The notes beneath the pieces were generated by a model. It did no database searches. It was given only the letters and a program-made list of their open reading frames with translations, and was not told where the DNA came from. A program made the position numbers and the translations under genes. Source: Chlorocebus sabaeus (lineage: Eukaryota > Chordata > Mammalia > Primates > Cercopithecidae). Taken from it: a DNA stretch of 64,000 bases. Every line of letters starts with the position of its first letter. Within the stretch, counting starts at the first letter, position 1. Positions 31,441-43,161 of the stretch are shown here, piece after piece. Where the stretch lies: the NCBI RefSeq assembly GCF_047675955.1, contig NC_132910.1, positions 92,592,923-92,656,922 on the forward strand. Direction: 5' to 3'.

Positions 31441-32224
31441 ACAAAATCAAGGACATTATCTATTAAATAAAGAAACAGACTTTCTCCAAAAAGTATTTAA
31501 ATTTATTTGATACGATGTCCCAAGTACTTCAGGTTCCAGAAGTTTTTAATGTGACTCCAAATGTTTTAGCAATTTCTGCCAACAAATTAAACATTCAGCA
31601 AATATATATCAGTATAGAGTAAAAATTAATGAGAGGCATCAAACTGAAATATGAATGAGACATTCATCTTCACATAATTTCAGATATGCCAGCAAAAATT
31701 CATTAAGCAGAAATGTCTAATACATAATTCTAATAATACCACACAGAAGTACTGTGAGAATCACTTGAGAAAGAGCAATCATGTTTCATAAATTTACAGG
31801 AAACAAGTTATTGTCATCATTGTTTGATACATAAAAATCTCAGTTTAATTTATTGTAGAACTTAAGAATTACAAATGTCACAATAATCATGAACTATGTG
31901 ACAATTTGGAATTCATGGCTTTGCTTCCATCAACTTACAGATTAATAAAAATAAATGTAAAGACATTCATTGACTTGTCCAAAATAAAACAACCGAAAAT
32001 TAGCAGAGTCATGACAATGTATTACTATAAATCTGCAGTTCAAGTATTTTTTCATTATTACACCAAGGAATTAAAAATCTAATTGGGTAAATTATAAAAT
32101 ATACCTATTCCATTCTTTGTAACACAAATTAAAGTAGTTTGTACACTGAATTACACATTTTTAGGAGATAGTAAGTGCAAGGACAATGCTTTATGGGTTT
32201 TACTAGGAAGTGATTATCTAAAAA
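31441..32224. other. Mostly unassigned; weak antisense MIR near 31930-32075
   Basis: AT-rich. At 31930-32075, ttgacttgtccaaaataaaac through gcagttcaagtattttttca faintly follows the antisense MIR, including ttattacacca at the end. Nothing else recognised. Confidence 0.4.
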
Positions 32225-32712
32225 ATTGTGTGTTTGCCTTAACATACAAAAATTAATCAATATAATTCACTACCACATTAACTGAATAAAGGGGAAAAGC
32301 TACATGTTTATCTCAATAACTGCAGAAAAAACATTTAATAAAATTCAAGTATGATTAACAAACTCTCAACAAACTGGTAATAGAAGAGAACTTTCTCAGT
32401 TTTACAAACAAAATAACATATAACTAGAATTGTGCTTAATGGTGACATATTGAAAGTATAACTGTCATTTCTGGAACAAGACAAGGAAGCTCACTTTTAT
32501 TCAATATTGAATAGATTATTTTAGCCAATGCAGTAAGAAAATAAAATAAGCAAATAAAAAAGAATGACCGTGTCAAGTCTTGATGAGAATGTAGCCTACT
32601 GGAAACATTATATATCACTGGTGAGAGAATAGAAAAGACACCCACTTTGGGAACCAATTTGTCAGCTGTGCTCTAAAGTTATCCGTGCATCTATATTGTG
32701 ATCCACCAGTTC
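32225..32712 (+). mobile_element. Old L1 (L1M), RT region then C-terminal piece
   Basis: tctcaataactgcagaaaaa acatttaataaaattc corresponds to 'tctcaatagatgcagaaaaagcatttgacaaaattc' of ORF2. ctgtcatttctggaacaaga caaggaagctcacttttatt corresponds to the 'S-G-T-R-Q-G-C-P-L' block. After about 32560 the text jumps to the C-terminal region (ttggtgagagaatag, ccactttgggaaccaatttg), so an internal deletion joined two ORF2 segments. The microsatellite starts where the L1 would read 'gatccagcaattccac'. Confidence 0.7.
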
Positions 32713-32798
32713 CCTCCCTCCCTCCCTCCCTCCCTCCCTCCCTTCCTTCCTTCCTTCCTTCCTTCCTTCCTTCCTTCCTTCCTTCCTTCCTTCCTTCT

Positions 32799-32879
<81 letters not shown>

Positions 32880-32963
32880 TTTCTTTCTTTCTTCATTTGT
32901 TTCTTTTTCTCTTTTTCTCTCTTTCTTCTTTCTCTTCTTTCTTTCTTCTTTCCTTCTTTCTTT
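32709..32963 (+). repeat. Compound CT-rich microsatellite, about 255 bp
   Basis: Ordered blocks on the plus strand: (ccct) units to about 32741, (cctt) units to about 32795, (cttt) units to about 32877, then degraded ctttt/cttct repeats to 32963. The whole tract is pyrimidine on one strand apart from a few bases. Long artificial reading frames of serine-phenylalanine-leucine or lysine-arginine-glutamate repeats cross it and mean nothing. Tracts of this kind can adopt triplex (H-DNA) and are highly length-variable. Confidence 0.97.
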
Positions 32964-32966
32964 TAT

Positions 32967-33135
32967 CTTAATCGACTCATGATAATTGTGCATACTTATG
33001 GGGTACAATGTGATGTTTCAATACATATATACATTGTAATGATGTGTGTAATGATCACACTGGGGTAATGAGCATATCCATCACCTCAAGCATTTATTGT
33101 TTCTTTATAGTCAGAACACTCAAAATCTTCTCTTC
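32967..33135 (-). mobile_element. L1 3' end, antisense (left remnant of a split element)
   Basis: catgataattgtgcatactt atggggtacaatgtgatgtt tcaatac and agcatatccatcacctcaag are the complement of an L1PB/L1MA 3' end. It is abutted at 33136 by the 5' end of a plus-strand L1. It is most likely the 3' end of the antisense L1 that reappears at 37868. Confidence 0.78.
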
Positions 33136-34257
33136 TAGGTAAGATGGCAGATAGGAAGCAGGACTAGCTTGCAGCTCCAACTCAGATGGATAGAGCAGCA
33201 TGTGGAGACTCATATCATGAACTTTTGCCCCAGTAACTACTGCGGGAACATACCAAGAAAGCCGAAAGAATCCACAGGCCCTTTGAAGGAACTGGATCAC
33301 CCCTGCAAGCTTCCTGAGTGCTGAAAAATTGTGAGTCTGCTTGCTTTCTTAATGGGGAGGCTCGTGGTCTGGGGCAGGTTCTTAGCCCTGGTCACTGGCT
33401 GCCTGGAAATAGACTCAGTGCTATTGGGGGAAGGGTGCATGGTAAAAGTGAGACCTGCCTTTAGGATGCAGGATGTGTGGGAATAGGGTAAGGCCTGTGA
33501 CTGCCAGGTTTCACCCACTTCACTGGTGACCTATATGACTCAGCAGAGGCAACCATAATCCCCCTGGGAATGTAACTCCATTAAACTGGGAACTACACCT
33601 CCATTCCCCACAGCAGACACAGCAAGCCCTGCCCAAAGAGAGGCTGAGCTCAGAAATGCTTATCCCTGTCCCGAACTGATGGTCTTTCTCTACCCACCCT
33701 GGTAGCTGAAGACAAAGGTCGTAATCTCTTGGGAGCTCTATGGCCCGGTCCACCACCTGAGAAACCTGAATACTTAACCTGGTGTCCTTAGGACAAGTTT
33801 GCATCCTCTCTATAGGACCTGATATAAAACTGATGCATTCTGAAAGCACCACCTCCTGGCTGAAGGCCAACAACACAAAACCAGTGTACTAAACAAAAAC
33901 ACAACCAAGGACCCTCACAGAGTCTACTTCACTCCTCTGCCACCTCCACCAGAGCAGGTGCTGGTATCCACAGCTTCAAGACCTGAAGATGGATCATATC
34001 ACAGGACTCTTTGCAGACACTCTCCAGTACCAGCCCGGTGTCCGGGAGCTCTGCTGGGTGGCCAGGCACAAAAGAGCAAAAACAATCACTACAGTTTGGC
34101 TCTCAGGAAGCCCCAATCCTAGGAGAAGGGGGAGAAAAATAATCAAGGGAGCACTGCGTGGGACAAAAGAATCTGAACAGCAGCCCTTGAATCCCAGATC
34201 TTCCCTCAGACATAATCTACCCAAATAAGAAGGAACCAGAAAAACCATTCTGGTAAT

Positions 34258-35820
34258 ATGACAAAACGAGGTTCTTTAACACCCCCAAAAGATCGTACCA
34301 GCTCACTACAATGGACCCAACCAAGATGAAATCTCTGACTTGCCAGAAAAAGAATTCAAATGATTGATTATTAAGCTAATCAAGGAGGCACCAGAGAAAG
34401 GTGAAGTCCAACTTAAAGAAATAAAAAACATGATACAAGATATGAAAGGAAAATTCCTCAGTGAAATAGAGAGCGTAAATGAAAAACAATCACAACTTGT
34501 GGAAATCAAGGACACACTCAGAGTGTTCCTGGAGCAAACTGAAGGCTGGGCTGCTATTTCTTGTGGCCCAATAACAAGATGCAGATGAACTGGGGAGGAA
34601 GAGTTTTTATTTTTGTAACTGGTTACAGGGTGAAAGCCTGGAAATTATTGCCAGACCAACTTAAAATTAAACTTTTCCAGAGCTTACATACTTTCTAAGC
34701 TATACATTTACATGTAAGTGTGCATTTATCTAAAGACATAAGTGATTAACTTCTTTTAATCTGTAACTAAGGTCTGAGTCCTGAAGACCTTCCTCTGAAG
34801 TCTCAGTAAATTTACTTAATTTAAAATGGTTCAGGTGCTGGGCTGATTACCCTTATTTTGTCTCTTGCTACATCACAGAGGCTTGAGGAGTTCCTTTAGA
34901 TCCCCAGTAAACTTGTTTGTGGAGGCCTGGGGAGTTTCTTCAGACCCCCAGCACAATTCGTTTAATCCTAAATGGGTTCTGTCAAGAATTCCTTTTTTAT
35001 TTTGTCATAGTATAAGGCCCAGCAAAGGCCTAGGCAGAATTCTTGGTGGACTTTTGTTATACCCTAGCCTTTGTATAAGAGCACTGACTTTTAATATTTA
35101 ACTTAACCATTTAATCAGTACTGAAACAGTTAGTGAGACCTGGGCTGCCACAAGAGAAATGCAAAATGCACTGGAAAGTCTCAGCATAGAATCAAACAAG
35201 CAGAATAAAGAACTTCGAGCTCAAAGACCAGGCTTTTGAATTAACCCAACCCATCAAAGACAAGGAAAAAAGAATTAAAAAAATGAACAAAGCCTCCAAG
35301 AAATTTGGGACGATGTTAAATGTCCAAACCTAAGAATAATTGGTATTCCCAAGGAAGAAGAGAAATCTAAAAGTTTGGAAAACCTATTTGAGGGAATAAT
35401 TGGGGAAAACTTCCCCAGCCTTGCTAGAGATCTAGACATCCAAGCATAAAAACCTCGAAGAACACCTGGGAAATTCATTACAAAAAGATCATTGCCTAAG
35501 CACATAGTCATCAGGTCATCTAAAGTCAAGATAAAGGAAAGAATTTTAAGAGCTGTCAGGCAAAAGCATCAGGTAAAATATAAAGCAAAACCTATTAAAT
35601 TAACAGCAGATTTTTCAGAAGAAACTCTACAAGATAGAAGGGATTGGGGTCCTATTTTTAACTTCCTTAAAAAAAGATGGTTATCAGCCAAGAATTTTGT
35701 ATCCAGGGAAACTAAGCTTTATAAATGAAGGAAAGATAGAGTCTTTTTCAGAAAAACAAATGCTGAGAGAATTCACCACTACCAAGCCAGCACTATAAGA
35801 ACTGCTATTAAGAAAAGGAG
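34258..35820 (+). pseudogene. L1 ORF1 (RNA-binding chaperone) relic, split by an LTR
   Basis: ATG at 34258, M-T-K-R-G-S-L-T-P-P-K, with an in-frame stop within 30 codons after a frameshift. The coiled-coil part is readable at 34364-34523 (heptad-like K-L-I-K-E-A-P, E-I-K-N-M-I-Q-D-M, E-I-E-S-V-N-E-K-Q). The LTR follows. The C-terminal part is readable at 35492-35728 (R-S-S-K-V-K-I-K-E-R-I-L-R-A, P-I-K-L-T-A-D-F-S-E-E-T-L-Q, W-G-P-I-F-N). In living L1s this trimeric protein coats L1 RNA. This copy has stops, frameshifts and a 629-bp insertion. Confidence 0.82.
34524..35152 (-). mobile_element. Solitary ERV1-type LTR in L1 ORF1, perfect 4-bp duplication
   Basis: 629 bases. On the minus strand it begins TGTGGCAGCCCAGGTCTCAC and ends TTTGCTCCAGGAACA, with a polyadenylation signal aataaaa (complement at 34597-34605). 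The L1 text is continuous across it, and agag occurs at both joints (34520-34523 and 35153-35156). The 4-bp duplication fits gammaretrovirus-like integration. I cannot name the family with certainty (LTR8-like is possible). Confidence 0.85.
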
Positions 35821-35944
35821 CTCTACATCTTGAAACAAATTTTTGAAATACACCAAAATGAACCTCCTTCATGCATAAACCTCACAGGACCTGTGTAACA
35901 ATAACACAATGGAAAAAACACAGGATATTCAGGCAACAAATAGT

Positions 35945-36545
35945 ATGATGAATAGAATAGTACCTCACATCTCAATACTAACATTGAATGTAAATGGCCT
36001 AAATGCTCCATTTAAAAGATACAGAATGGCAGAATGGGTAAGAATTCACCAACCAAGTTTCTGCTGTCTTCAGGAGACTCACCTAACACATAAGGACTCA
36101 CATAAACTTAAGATAAAGGGGCAGAAAAAAGTATTCCATGCAAATGGACACCAAAAGAGAGCAGGAGTAACTATTCTTATGTAAGAAAGAAGAAACTTTA
36201 AAGCAACAGCAGTTAAAAAAGACAAAGAGGAACATTATATAAAGACAAAATGACTAGTCCATCAGGAAATATCACAATTCTAAATATATATGCACCTAAC
36301 ACTGGAGCTCCCACATTTATAAAACAGTTACTGCTAGATCTAAGAAATGAGATAGATGGCAGCACAACAATAGTGGGGGACTTTAGTACTCCACTGAGAA
36401 CACCAGACAGGTCATTAAGACAGAAAGTCAACAAAGAAACAATGGACTTAAACTATACCCTCCAACAAATGAACTTAACAGATATTTACAGAACATTCTG
36501 CCCAACAACTGCAGAATAGACATTCCCTTCATCAGTTCGTGGAAC
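35945..36545 (+). pseudogene. L1 ORF2 endonuclease domain relic
   Basis: Two open blocks (to 36184 and 36250-36519) read the AP-like endonuclease: I-L-T-L-N-V-N-G-L-N, C-C-L-Q-E-T-H-L-T-H-K-D, Q-K-R-A-G-V-T-I-L, then I-L-N-I-Y-A-P-N-T-G-A-P and V-G-D-F-S-T-P-L. The active-site asparagine (L-N-V-N-G) and glutamate (Q-E-T-H) are kept. In the G-D-F-N-T-P box the catalytic N is S. The C-terminal aspartate and histidine motifs are removed by the deletion at about 36560. Dead copy. Confidence 0.87.
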
Positions 36546-37640
36546 ATTCTCCAAGACAGACCAAGAAAAGTAGAGAGAAGATCCAAATAAGCTCAATTAG
36601 AAATGAAATGAGAGATATTACAACGGATACCACAGAAATACTAAAGGTCATTCAAGGCTACTTATGAACACCTTTATGCATGTAAACTAGAAAACCTAGA
36701 GGAGATGGATACATTCCTGGAAATATACAACCCTCCTAGATTAAACCAGGAAGATACACAATGTCTGAATAGATCAATAACAAGCACCAAGATGGAAATG
36801 GTAATAAAAAAATTGCCAACAAAAAAGTACAAGACTAGACAGATTTACAACTGAATTCTATCAAATATTCAAAGAAAAATTGGTACCAATCCTATTGACA
36901 CTATTTCAAAAGATAGAAGATCCTCCCTAAAATAAGCAGAAATAATTCTATGAAGCCAGTATCACCCTAATACCAAAACCATGGAAGAATATAAGGAAAA
37001 AAGAAAACTGCAGACCAATATCCCTGATGAACATAGATACAAAAATCCTCAACAAAATACTAGCAAACCGAATCCAAAAGCATGTCAAAAAGATAATTCA
37101 CCATGATTAAGTGGGTTTCATACCAGGGATGCAGGGATGATTTAACATATGTAAGTCAATAAATGTGATACACCACATAAACAATTTAAAAAATACATGA
37201 TCATCTCAATAGATGTAGGAAAAAAAACATTTGACAAAATCCACACCCCTGTTGAGGATTAAAACCCTCAACAAAATTGGCAAAGAAGGAACATACCTTA
37301 AGGTAATAAAAGCCATCTACAACAAACGCAAGCCAACATTATACTGAGCAGAAATAGGTTGAAAGCATTCTCTCTGAGAACTGGAACAAGACAAGGATTC
37401 CCAACTCTCACCACTTCTGTTCAACATAGTACTGGAAGTCCTATCCAGAGCAATCAGACAAGAGAAAGAAATAAATGGCATCCAAATCAGTAAAGAGGAA
37501 GTCAAACTATCACTGTTTGTTGATGATATGATTGTATACCTAGAAAATCCTAAAGACTCATCCAAAAATCCCCTAGAACTGGTAAATGAATTCAGCAAAG
37601 TTTCAGGATACAAAATTAAGTACACAAATCAATAGTTCTC
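36546..37640 (+). pseudogene. L1 ORF2 reverse transcriptase relic
   Basis: After a deletion joint (ttctccaagacagaccaaga, where endonuclease text meets pre-RT text), the RT follows in order. Matching text: gaaaacctagaggagatgga tacattcctgg, ctgcagaccaatatccctga tgaac, tctcaatagatgtaggaaaa, gaactggaacaagacaagga. The active-site box at 37516-37530 reads F-V-D-D-M, where L1 has F-A-D-D-M. Stops and small indels occur throughout. Confidence 0.85.
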
Positions 37641-37867
37641 CTGTACACCAACAGCAACCAACCTGAGAATCAAATTAAGAACTCAGCTCCTTTTACAATG
37701 ACCACAAAAATATTATAATACTTAGAAATATACCTAACCAAGGACATGAAAAACCTCTACAAGGAAAACTACAAAACACTGCTGAAAGAAATCATGGACA
37801 ATACAAACAAACAGAAACATATCCCATGCTCATGGATGGGTATAATCAATATTGTGAAAATGACCAT

Positions 37868-40800
37868 ACTTCAGATAAATACTCAGTTATGGGATTGCTG
37901 GATCCTTTGGTAGTTCTACTTTTGATTTTTTGAGGAACCACCATACGGTTTTCTATCATGGTAGTACTAATTTATGTTTCTACCAACAGCATACCAAAAG
38001 TTTATATTTCTCCATATACTCACTGACTTGTTATGTTTCTGATAATAGTCATTTTAACTACAGTAAGATAATATCTCATGGTTTGATTTTAATTTCTCTG
38101 ATGATTAGTAATGTTGAGCATTTTCTCATACACCTGTGGGCCATTTGTGTGTCTTATTTTGAGTAGTGTCTATTTAGGTCTTTTGCCCATTTTCATAATT
38201 GAATTATTTGTACTCACTATTTTTCTGTTCAGTTTTTCTATCATCATTCAATCTTGGTAGGTGGCATTTACCTAGAAATTCATTCATTTCTTCTAGGTTT
38301 CACAATTTGTTGTGGTATAGCATAAATACTAAAAAAATCCTTTGCATTTCTGTGGTGTCATTCTATAGTAATATTTCCTTTTCATCCCTGATTGTATTTA
38401 TTTGGGTTTTCTCTGTGTTCTCTTAGTTTAGCTAAAGTTTTGTCAATTTTGTTTATCCTTTCAAAAAATCAACTTTTTATTTCATTGACCTTTTATAATT
38501 GTTTATTCTTAATTTTAATTATTTCTGCTCTAATCATTATTTTTTCCTTCTATTAATTTTTAGTTTGGTTTATTCTTGCTTTTCTAGTTCTTTGAGGTGC
38601 ATTGTTAGGTTGTTTGCTTGAGGTCTTTCCTTTTATTGATGTAGATATTCATTACTATAAATTTTCCCCTAAGTACTCTTTTTGCTGTATCCTATAGATG
38701 TTGTGTTTTAATATTCATTTGTTTGAGCAAAATTTTTACTTTTATTTTCTTACTTTCTTAATTGATCTATTGGCCATTTGGAACATGTTTTAAAATTTCC
38801 CATGTATTTGTACAGTTTTCAAACTTTCTCTTGTTATTGATTTCTAGTTTTATTCTATTGTAGTCACTAAAGATATCTGATATTATTTCAACTTTTTTGA
38901 ATTTGTTGAGTCTTGTTTTGTTGCCTAATATATGTTCTATCTTGAATATGTTTCATATGCTGTTGAGAAAAATGTGCATTCTGCAGCAGCTGAGTGAAAT
39001 GGTCTGTAAATGTTAGGTCTAATTGGTCTAGCATAGTTTAACTTCAATGTTTCTTTGTTGATTTTCTGCCTTGATCTGTCCATTGCTGAAAGTGGGTGTT
39101 AAAGTCCTCTGCTGTTATTTTATTGTAATTTATCTTTTCTTTTAGATCTATTAATATTTGCTTTATGTATTTGGGTGCTTTGGTATTGGGTGCTTATATA
39201 TTTACTACTCTTATATCCTTTTGCTGAAATGACCCTGTTATCATTATATAATGACCTTGTGTGTCTCCTTTTACAGCTTGTGACTTATAGTCTATTTTAT
39301 GTGATATAAGTATGAATATTCTTGCTATTTTTGGCTTCCATTTGTGTGGGATATCTTTTCCCATACTTTCACTTTTAGTTTATGTGTGTTTTTTAGGTGA
39401 AATAGGTTTCTTGCAGGCAGTATAAAGTTGGGTCTTGCTTTTTAATCTACTCAGCCACTCTGTTTGTTTATGAAATAATGTAGCCCATTTGCATTCAACA
39501 ATATTATTGATAGGTAAAGACTTACTACTGTCATCTTGGTTACTTGTTTTTTTAGTTGTTTTGTGACTCCTTTCCTCCTTCTTTCTTTTTACTGTATTCC
39601 TTTGTGGTTAGGTGATTTTCTCTGGTAGTCTATTTTAAGTTGTTGCTTTCTGTTTTTACTGTGTCTATTATAGATTTTTGTTTTGTGGTTACCATGAGGT
39701 ATACAAAAACAGCTAGTTATAACAAGGTATTTAAAACTGACATGAACATTTATTACAAAAAAAGAGAAACATAAACACAAATAATTTTTTTCTGTATTAA
39801 CACCTTTCTTTCTCCATATTTTGGATTTTGGATGCCATAATTTGCATTTTTATAATATTGCTGATCTCTTAACAAATTATTGCGGCTATTATTTTTAATA
39901 GTTTTATCTTTTAGTCTTCTTAATATAGATATAAGTGTTTTACACACCTCAATTACAATGCTAGTGTAACAAACATGGTAGTGTCCTCTTCTTTTGATAT
40001 GTAGAACTCCCTGTAACATTTCTTATAGGACGGATCTGGTTACAATAAAATTTCTCAGCTTTTGTTTGTCTGTGAGCATTTTTATCTTGCCCTCATTTAT
40101 GAAAGATAGCTTTGCAAGATAGAGTATTCTTGCTTGGCAGGTTTTTTTCCTGTATCACTCTAATATTGACCTACTCTCTCCTGGCCTGTAAGGTTTTTGC
40201 TGAGAATTCTGTTGCCAGTCATGTTGGATCTCCCTTTTCTCTCACTGCTCTCAGGATCCTCTTTTGTCTTTGACCTTTGAGAGTTTTATTATTATATGTC
40301 TTGAGGTATTCTTATTTGGGTTGAATCTAATTGGTGACCTCTAACTTTCCTTTACCTGAGTATTTATATTTTTCTTCAGGTTTGAAATGTTTTCTGTTAT
40401 TATTTCTTTGAATAAACTTTTTACCCCTTTGTCTTTGAGTTTCTTCTTTTACTGTAATAACCTAAATATTTGCTCTTTTGATGTTGCAACAAATATTCTG
40501 CAAGCTTTCTTTGTTGCTTTTTCTTATTTTCTTTTTTCTCCTCTGAGTGTGCATTTAAAAATATTGTGTCTTTGATCTCACTAATTCGTTCTTCTGTTTC
40601 ACCAGTTTTGCTGTTGCATTTTTATTGCACTTTCCATTTCATTAATTCTATTTTTCTGCTCCAGGATTTGTTTGATTTCTAATAAATTGCTTCTATTTTT
40701 CTGTTAAATTTATCTGATACATTTCTGAATTAATTCTCTGTTTTCTTGAAGTTCATTGAACTTCCTTAAAAACCACTATTTTGAATTATTTGTGTGAGAG

Positions 40801-41640
40801 ATCACATATCTCCATCACTTTAGGGCTGGTCTCTCAATCTTATTTTTTTCTATTTGGTGAGTCATATTTCACTGAATATTCCTGATGTTTATGGATGTGC
40901 AATGATATATGTGCACTGACGGATTAGGTATTTATTTTAGTATTTTTCACCCTGGCTTTGTGCTGAAAGCCAAAGGAAACATGCTTATAGCCCCCATAAC
41001 AATCCCTGGAGGCCCTCCAGATTGACTGTTGAGTTCCGTGATCCTGTGACCACTGCAGTTATCACAGCACTAGAAAATGCTCTAAGCCCAGGCTTGCCAC
41101 AAGTCACATGGGGACTCTGAGGTAGACATGACTTTTCAGCCCAGACATACCTAGGGGAAGACCCAAAAAGAATACTGGTGTTATGTGAGAGTACTGGCCA
41201 GAAACTTCAGTCCAGAAGACTATCCCAGTGGCTCAGACAGGTGTGCCTCCCAGCAGGTCTATGCACAAGTGGGATGTGTCCCTCCCTGCTATAATGAGAA
41301 GGGTTGGAGTTGAGACCAGGCCCCCAAGGGATCTGTTGTAAAAAATAGGCTGGAGTGTTTATTTCATTGACTAGACAGGGACACATCTCCCAAGAGATCT
41401 CAGCATAGCTGAAAAAGTTCCCTGACTCTAGTGAGAAGGGCCAGAGATAAGACTGGGCCCTCTCAGAATCTGCTGTCTCAAAAGGGCCTTCCAAGGTCTT
41501 GGGCTCAACTGGGGTTTTTATAAACTCCCTTCTAAATCCTGGAGCTCCAGCAGAGAGACGTTTGATTATGGATGAATGCAAAATTCTTGTTATGGGGGCC
41601 TGTGATCAGATTATCTTCTTATTCCACCATCTTAGTGACA
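37868..41640 (-). mobile_element. Antisense L1 (L1M/L1PB age), from ORF2 3' part to 5' end
   Basis: The minus-strand 5' end is at about 41635: complement of caagatggtggaataagaag at 41610-41630. GC-richer 5'UTR text lies at 40960-41600, ORF1-type text at about 39900-40900, and ORF2 endonuclease/pre-RT text at about 38215-39540 (for example gttagatctaattggtctag-like and ggtgttaaagtcctctgctg). At 38215 it jumps to the ORF2 C-terminal region (37868-38214, gggccatttgtgtgtcttat), so most of the RT domain is deleted. With 32967-33135 it forms one antisense element invaded by the plus-strand L1. A 124-codon frame at 41207-41581 lies in the 5'UTR and is not a known L1 protein. Confidence 0.82.
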
Positions 41641-42810
41641 TCATATCATTTTCTTTAAATGAAGACTTTGAGAATGCATTTGCCATACCACCCTGTCTAA
41701 AGAATTATAGTTATTATTTTAAAGTAAATATTTATTGCAAATAATACTTTAATCTCACTGAAAAACATCTGTAAATATCTGTTCTAGTGTCTGTAGCTCT
41801 GAAGGCCTGTGAGTGGGAGTTGGAAGCCAAATTTTTAAAGAAGCATGAGAGTTAAACATTGTTAGTGCCTATCCAAGCACTCTCCAGAGTTGGAGAAGCA
41901 TTAGTTAACAGGCTGTATGTTACCTGATCCCAATATTGAGTTGATCCTATTCATTTGATTTGTCCACTAGTCTCCTTTGTTGATTCTGTGCTTGAAAAAC
42001 AATTTTCCAATTCAGTTTTGTTTCCCTTTTTAAGTCTACTAATTGAGAAAAAAATGCACTTGTCTTGTAAGTACAGTGACTTCATTTCATATGAAAATTA
42101 TATTACACTTTATACATTAATAAACAGGTTAACAGAATCAATATATCAGTTTTGAGTGTTCCACTAATAGGAGACTGACACTGAGAGATGGATCCAAATC
42201 GCTACATAGTCTCACCAAAGTAATAAATGGCCATGAGAGGTCCACTGGGAGCTATCTAACCTAATATTTTGCTCAGTGGCTGAAAGGTACTTTATTTTTA
42301 ATAGTCATGGCATTTCAGTACAGTAAGTGCTATGTCTTAATTTGTCACCTCTAAAATGAGGATAATAATCCTTATATGCCTATATTGTCTTTCTAATACT
42401 TTACTTGGCAAATGCTACTGGTTTCCAAACCAATAGTCATCTGTATCCTACTCTGGTCCCGTATCTTCACCTTCTTGGCTGGAAAAGCCTGCTTTCCACA
42501 ACAGAAAGTAAATATTCTAGAAAATTCTAGAAAATTGTTTTAGTTGTTTTCATTGAATTTGGGGATATTACTTGGTCCTCACCAGAAGAATCCCATAGGG
42601 AAATTCTGAAAAGTTTTTCTTCCTGATGAAAAGAAACACTCACGAGCAGTTCAAAAACTACTTATTTCTGTCTTTGGATGCTGCCGTGTAGAGACATGAT
42701 GCCTTGAGGTGCAACAGTCACCCTGTAGGTATGGGCAGGCAAGGCTAAGGCTAAAATTCAAATCACTGAGCAGGGTAAAGTACAAAAATGAAAGACTTGA
42801 AGTCCTTGAT
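41641..42810. other. Unassigned sequence
   Basis: No confident repeat. ctttggatgctgccgtgtag agacatgatgcc near 42672 resembles text seen in an old LTR or MER family, but I cannot name it. A 10-base tandem pair tctagaaaat occurs at about 42516-42536. Confidence 0.4.
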
Positions 42811-43161
42811 TGCTGTTACATAATGAATGTTTTTCTCCGCACAAAGTTTACTTGTTGAAAGCTTAATTTCAATGTGATAGTATTTTAGGTTAGGCTTTTG
42901 GGAAGTAACTGGACTCCTGTGAATGGGATTGATGCTCTTATAAGAAGAAGCCATAGAAATAGCTAGCTCTCATTCTATCATGTGAAAATACAACTAAGTC
43001 TACAGCCTGGAAGAGGATTCTCACTAGAACTCAATGATGCTATTTCAATAGTTCCCTGATCTTGGATTTCCAGCCTCCAGAACTATAAGAAATAAACTTA
43101 TGTTATTTATATAAGGCCCATAGTCTATGGTCCTTTGTTATGGTCTAAAGTGATCAAGACA
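42811..43161 (+). mobile_element. MaLR LTR (MLT1/MST type)
   Basis: tgctgttacataatgaatgt at the start, then tcaatgtgatagtattttag gttaggcttttgggaagtaa ctgg, gggattgatgctcttataag aagaag, ctcattctatcatgtgaaaa, cagcctccagaactataaga aataaac (polyadenylation signal) and ctatggtcctttgttatggt. This is the usual MLT1/MST order. The right edge, near caagac, is approximate. Confidence 0.82.

Larger units (their letters stand above)
33136..37867 (+). mobile_element. Plus-strand primate L1 with 5'UTR, ORF1 and partial ORF2
   Basis: Starts at the L1 5' end (aagatggcagataggaagca at 33143). It runs through a 1.1-kb 5'UTR, ORF1 from an ATG at 34258, an ORF2 start at 35945, then an ORF2 internal deletion at about 36560. 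It stops inside ORF2 at about 37867 without 3'UTR or A tail. ORF1 is interrupted by a solo LTR (34524-35152). The 5'UTR resembles L1PB or old L1PA rather than young L1PA. Loss of the 3' end together with the middle of the antisense L1 next to it suggests one later deletion. Confidence 0.85.

Noticed and set aside
32615..33068. Long frames coding lysine/arginine/glutamate or serine/phenylalanine/leucine repeats
   Set aside because: Direct translation of the CT-rich microsatellite; low complexity, no start context.
33520..33876. 118-codon minus-strand frame in the plus-strand L1 5'UTR
   Set aside because: Considered as an antisense L1 ORF0-like product, but ORF0 lies close to the L1 5' end of young L1PA copies and this sequence and position do not fit.
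41207..41581. 124-codon minus-strand frame
   Set aside because: Lies in the 5'UTR of an antisense L1 next to its 5' end. No resemblance to ORF0, ORF1 or ORF2 proteins that I know, and GC-rich UTR favours chance open frames.
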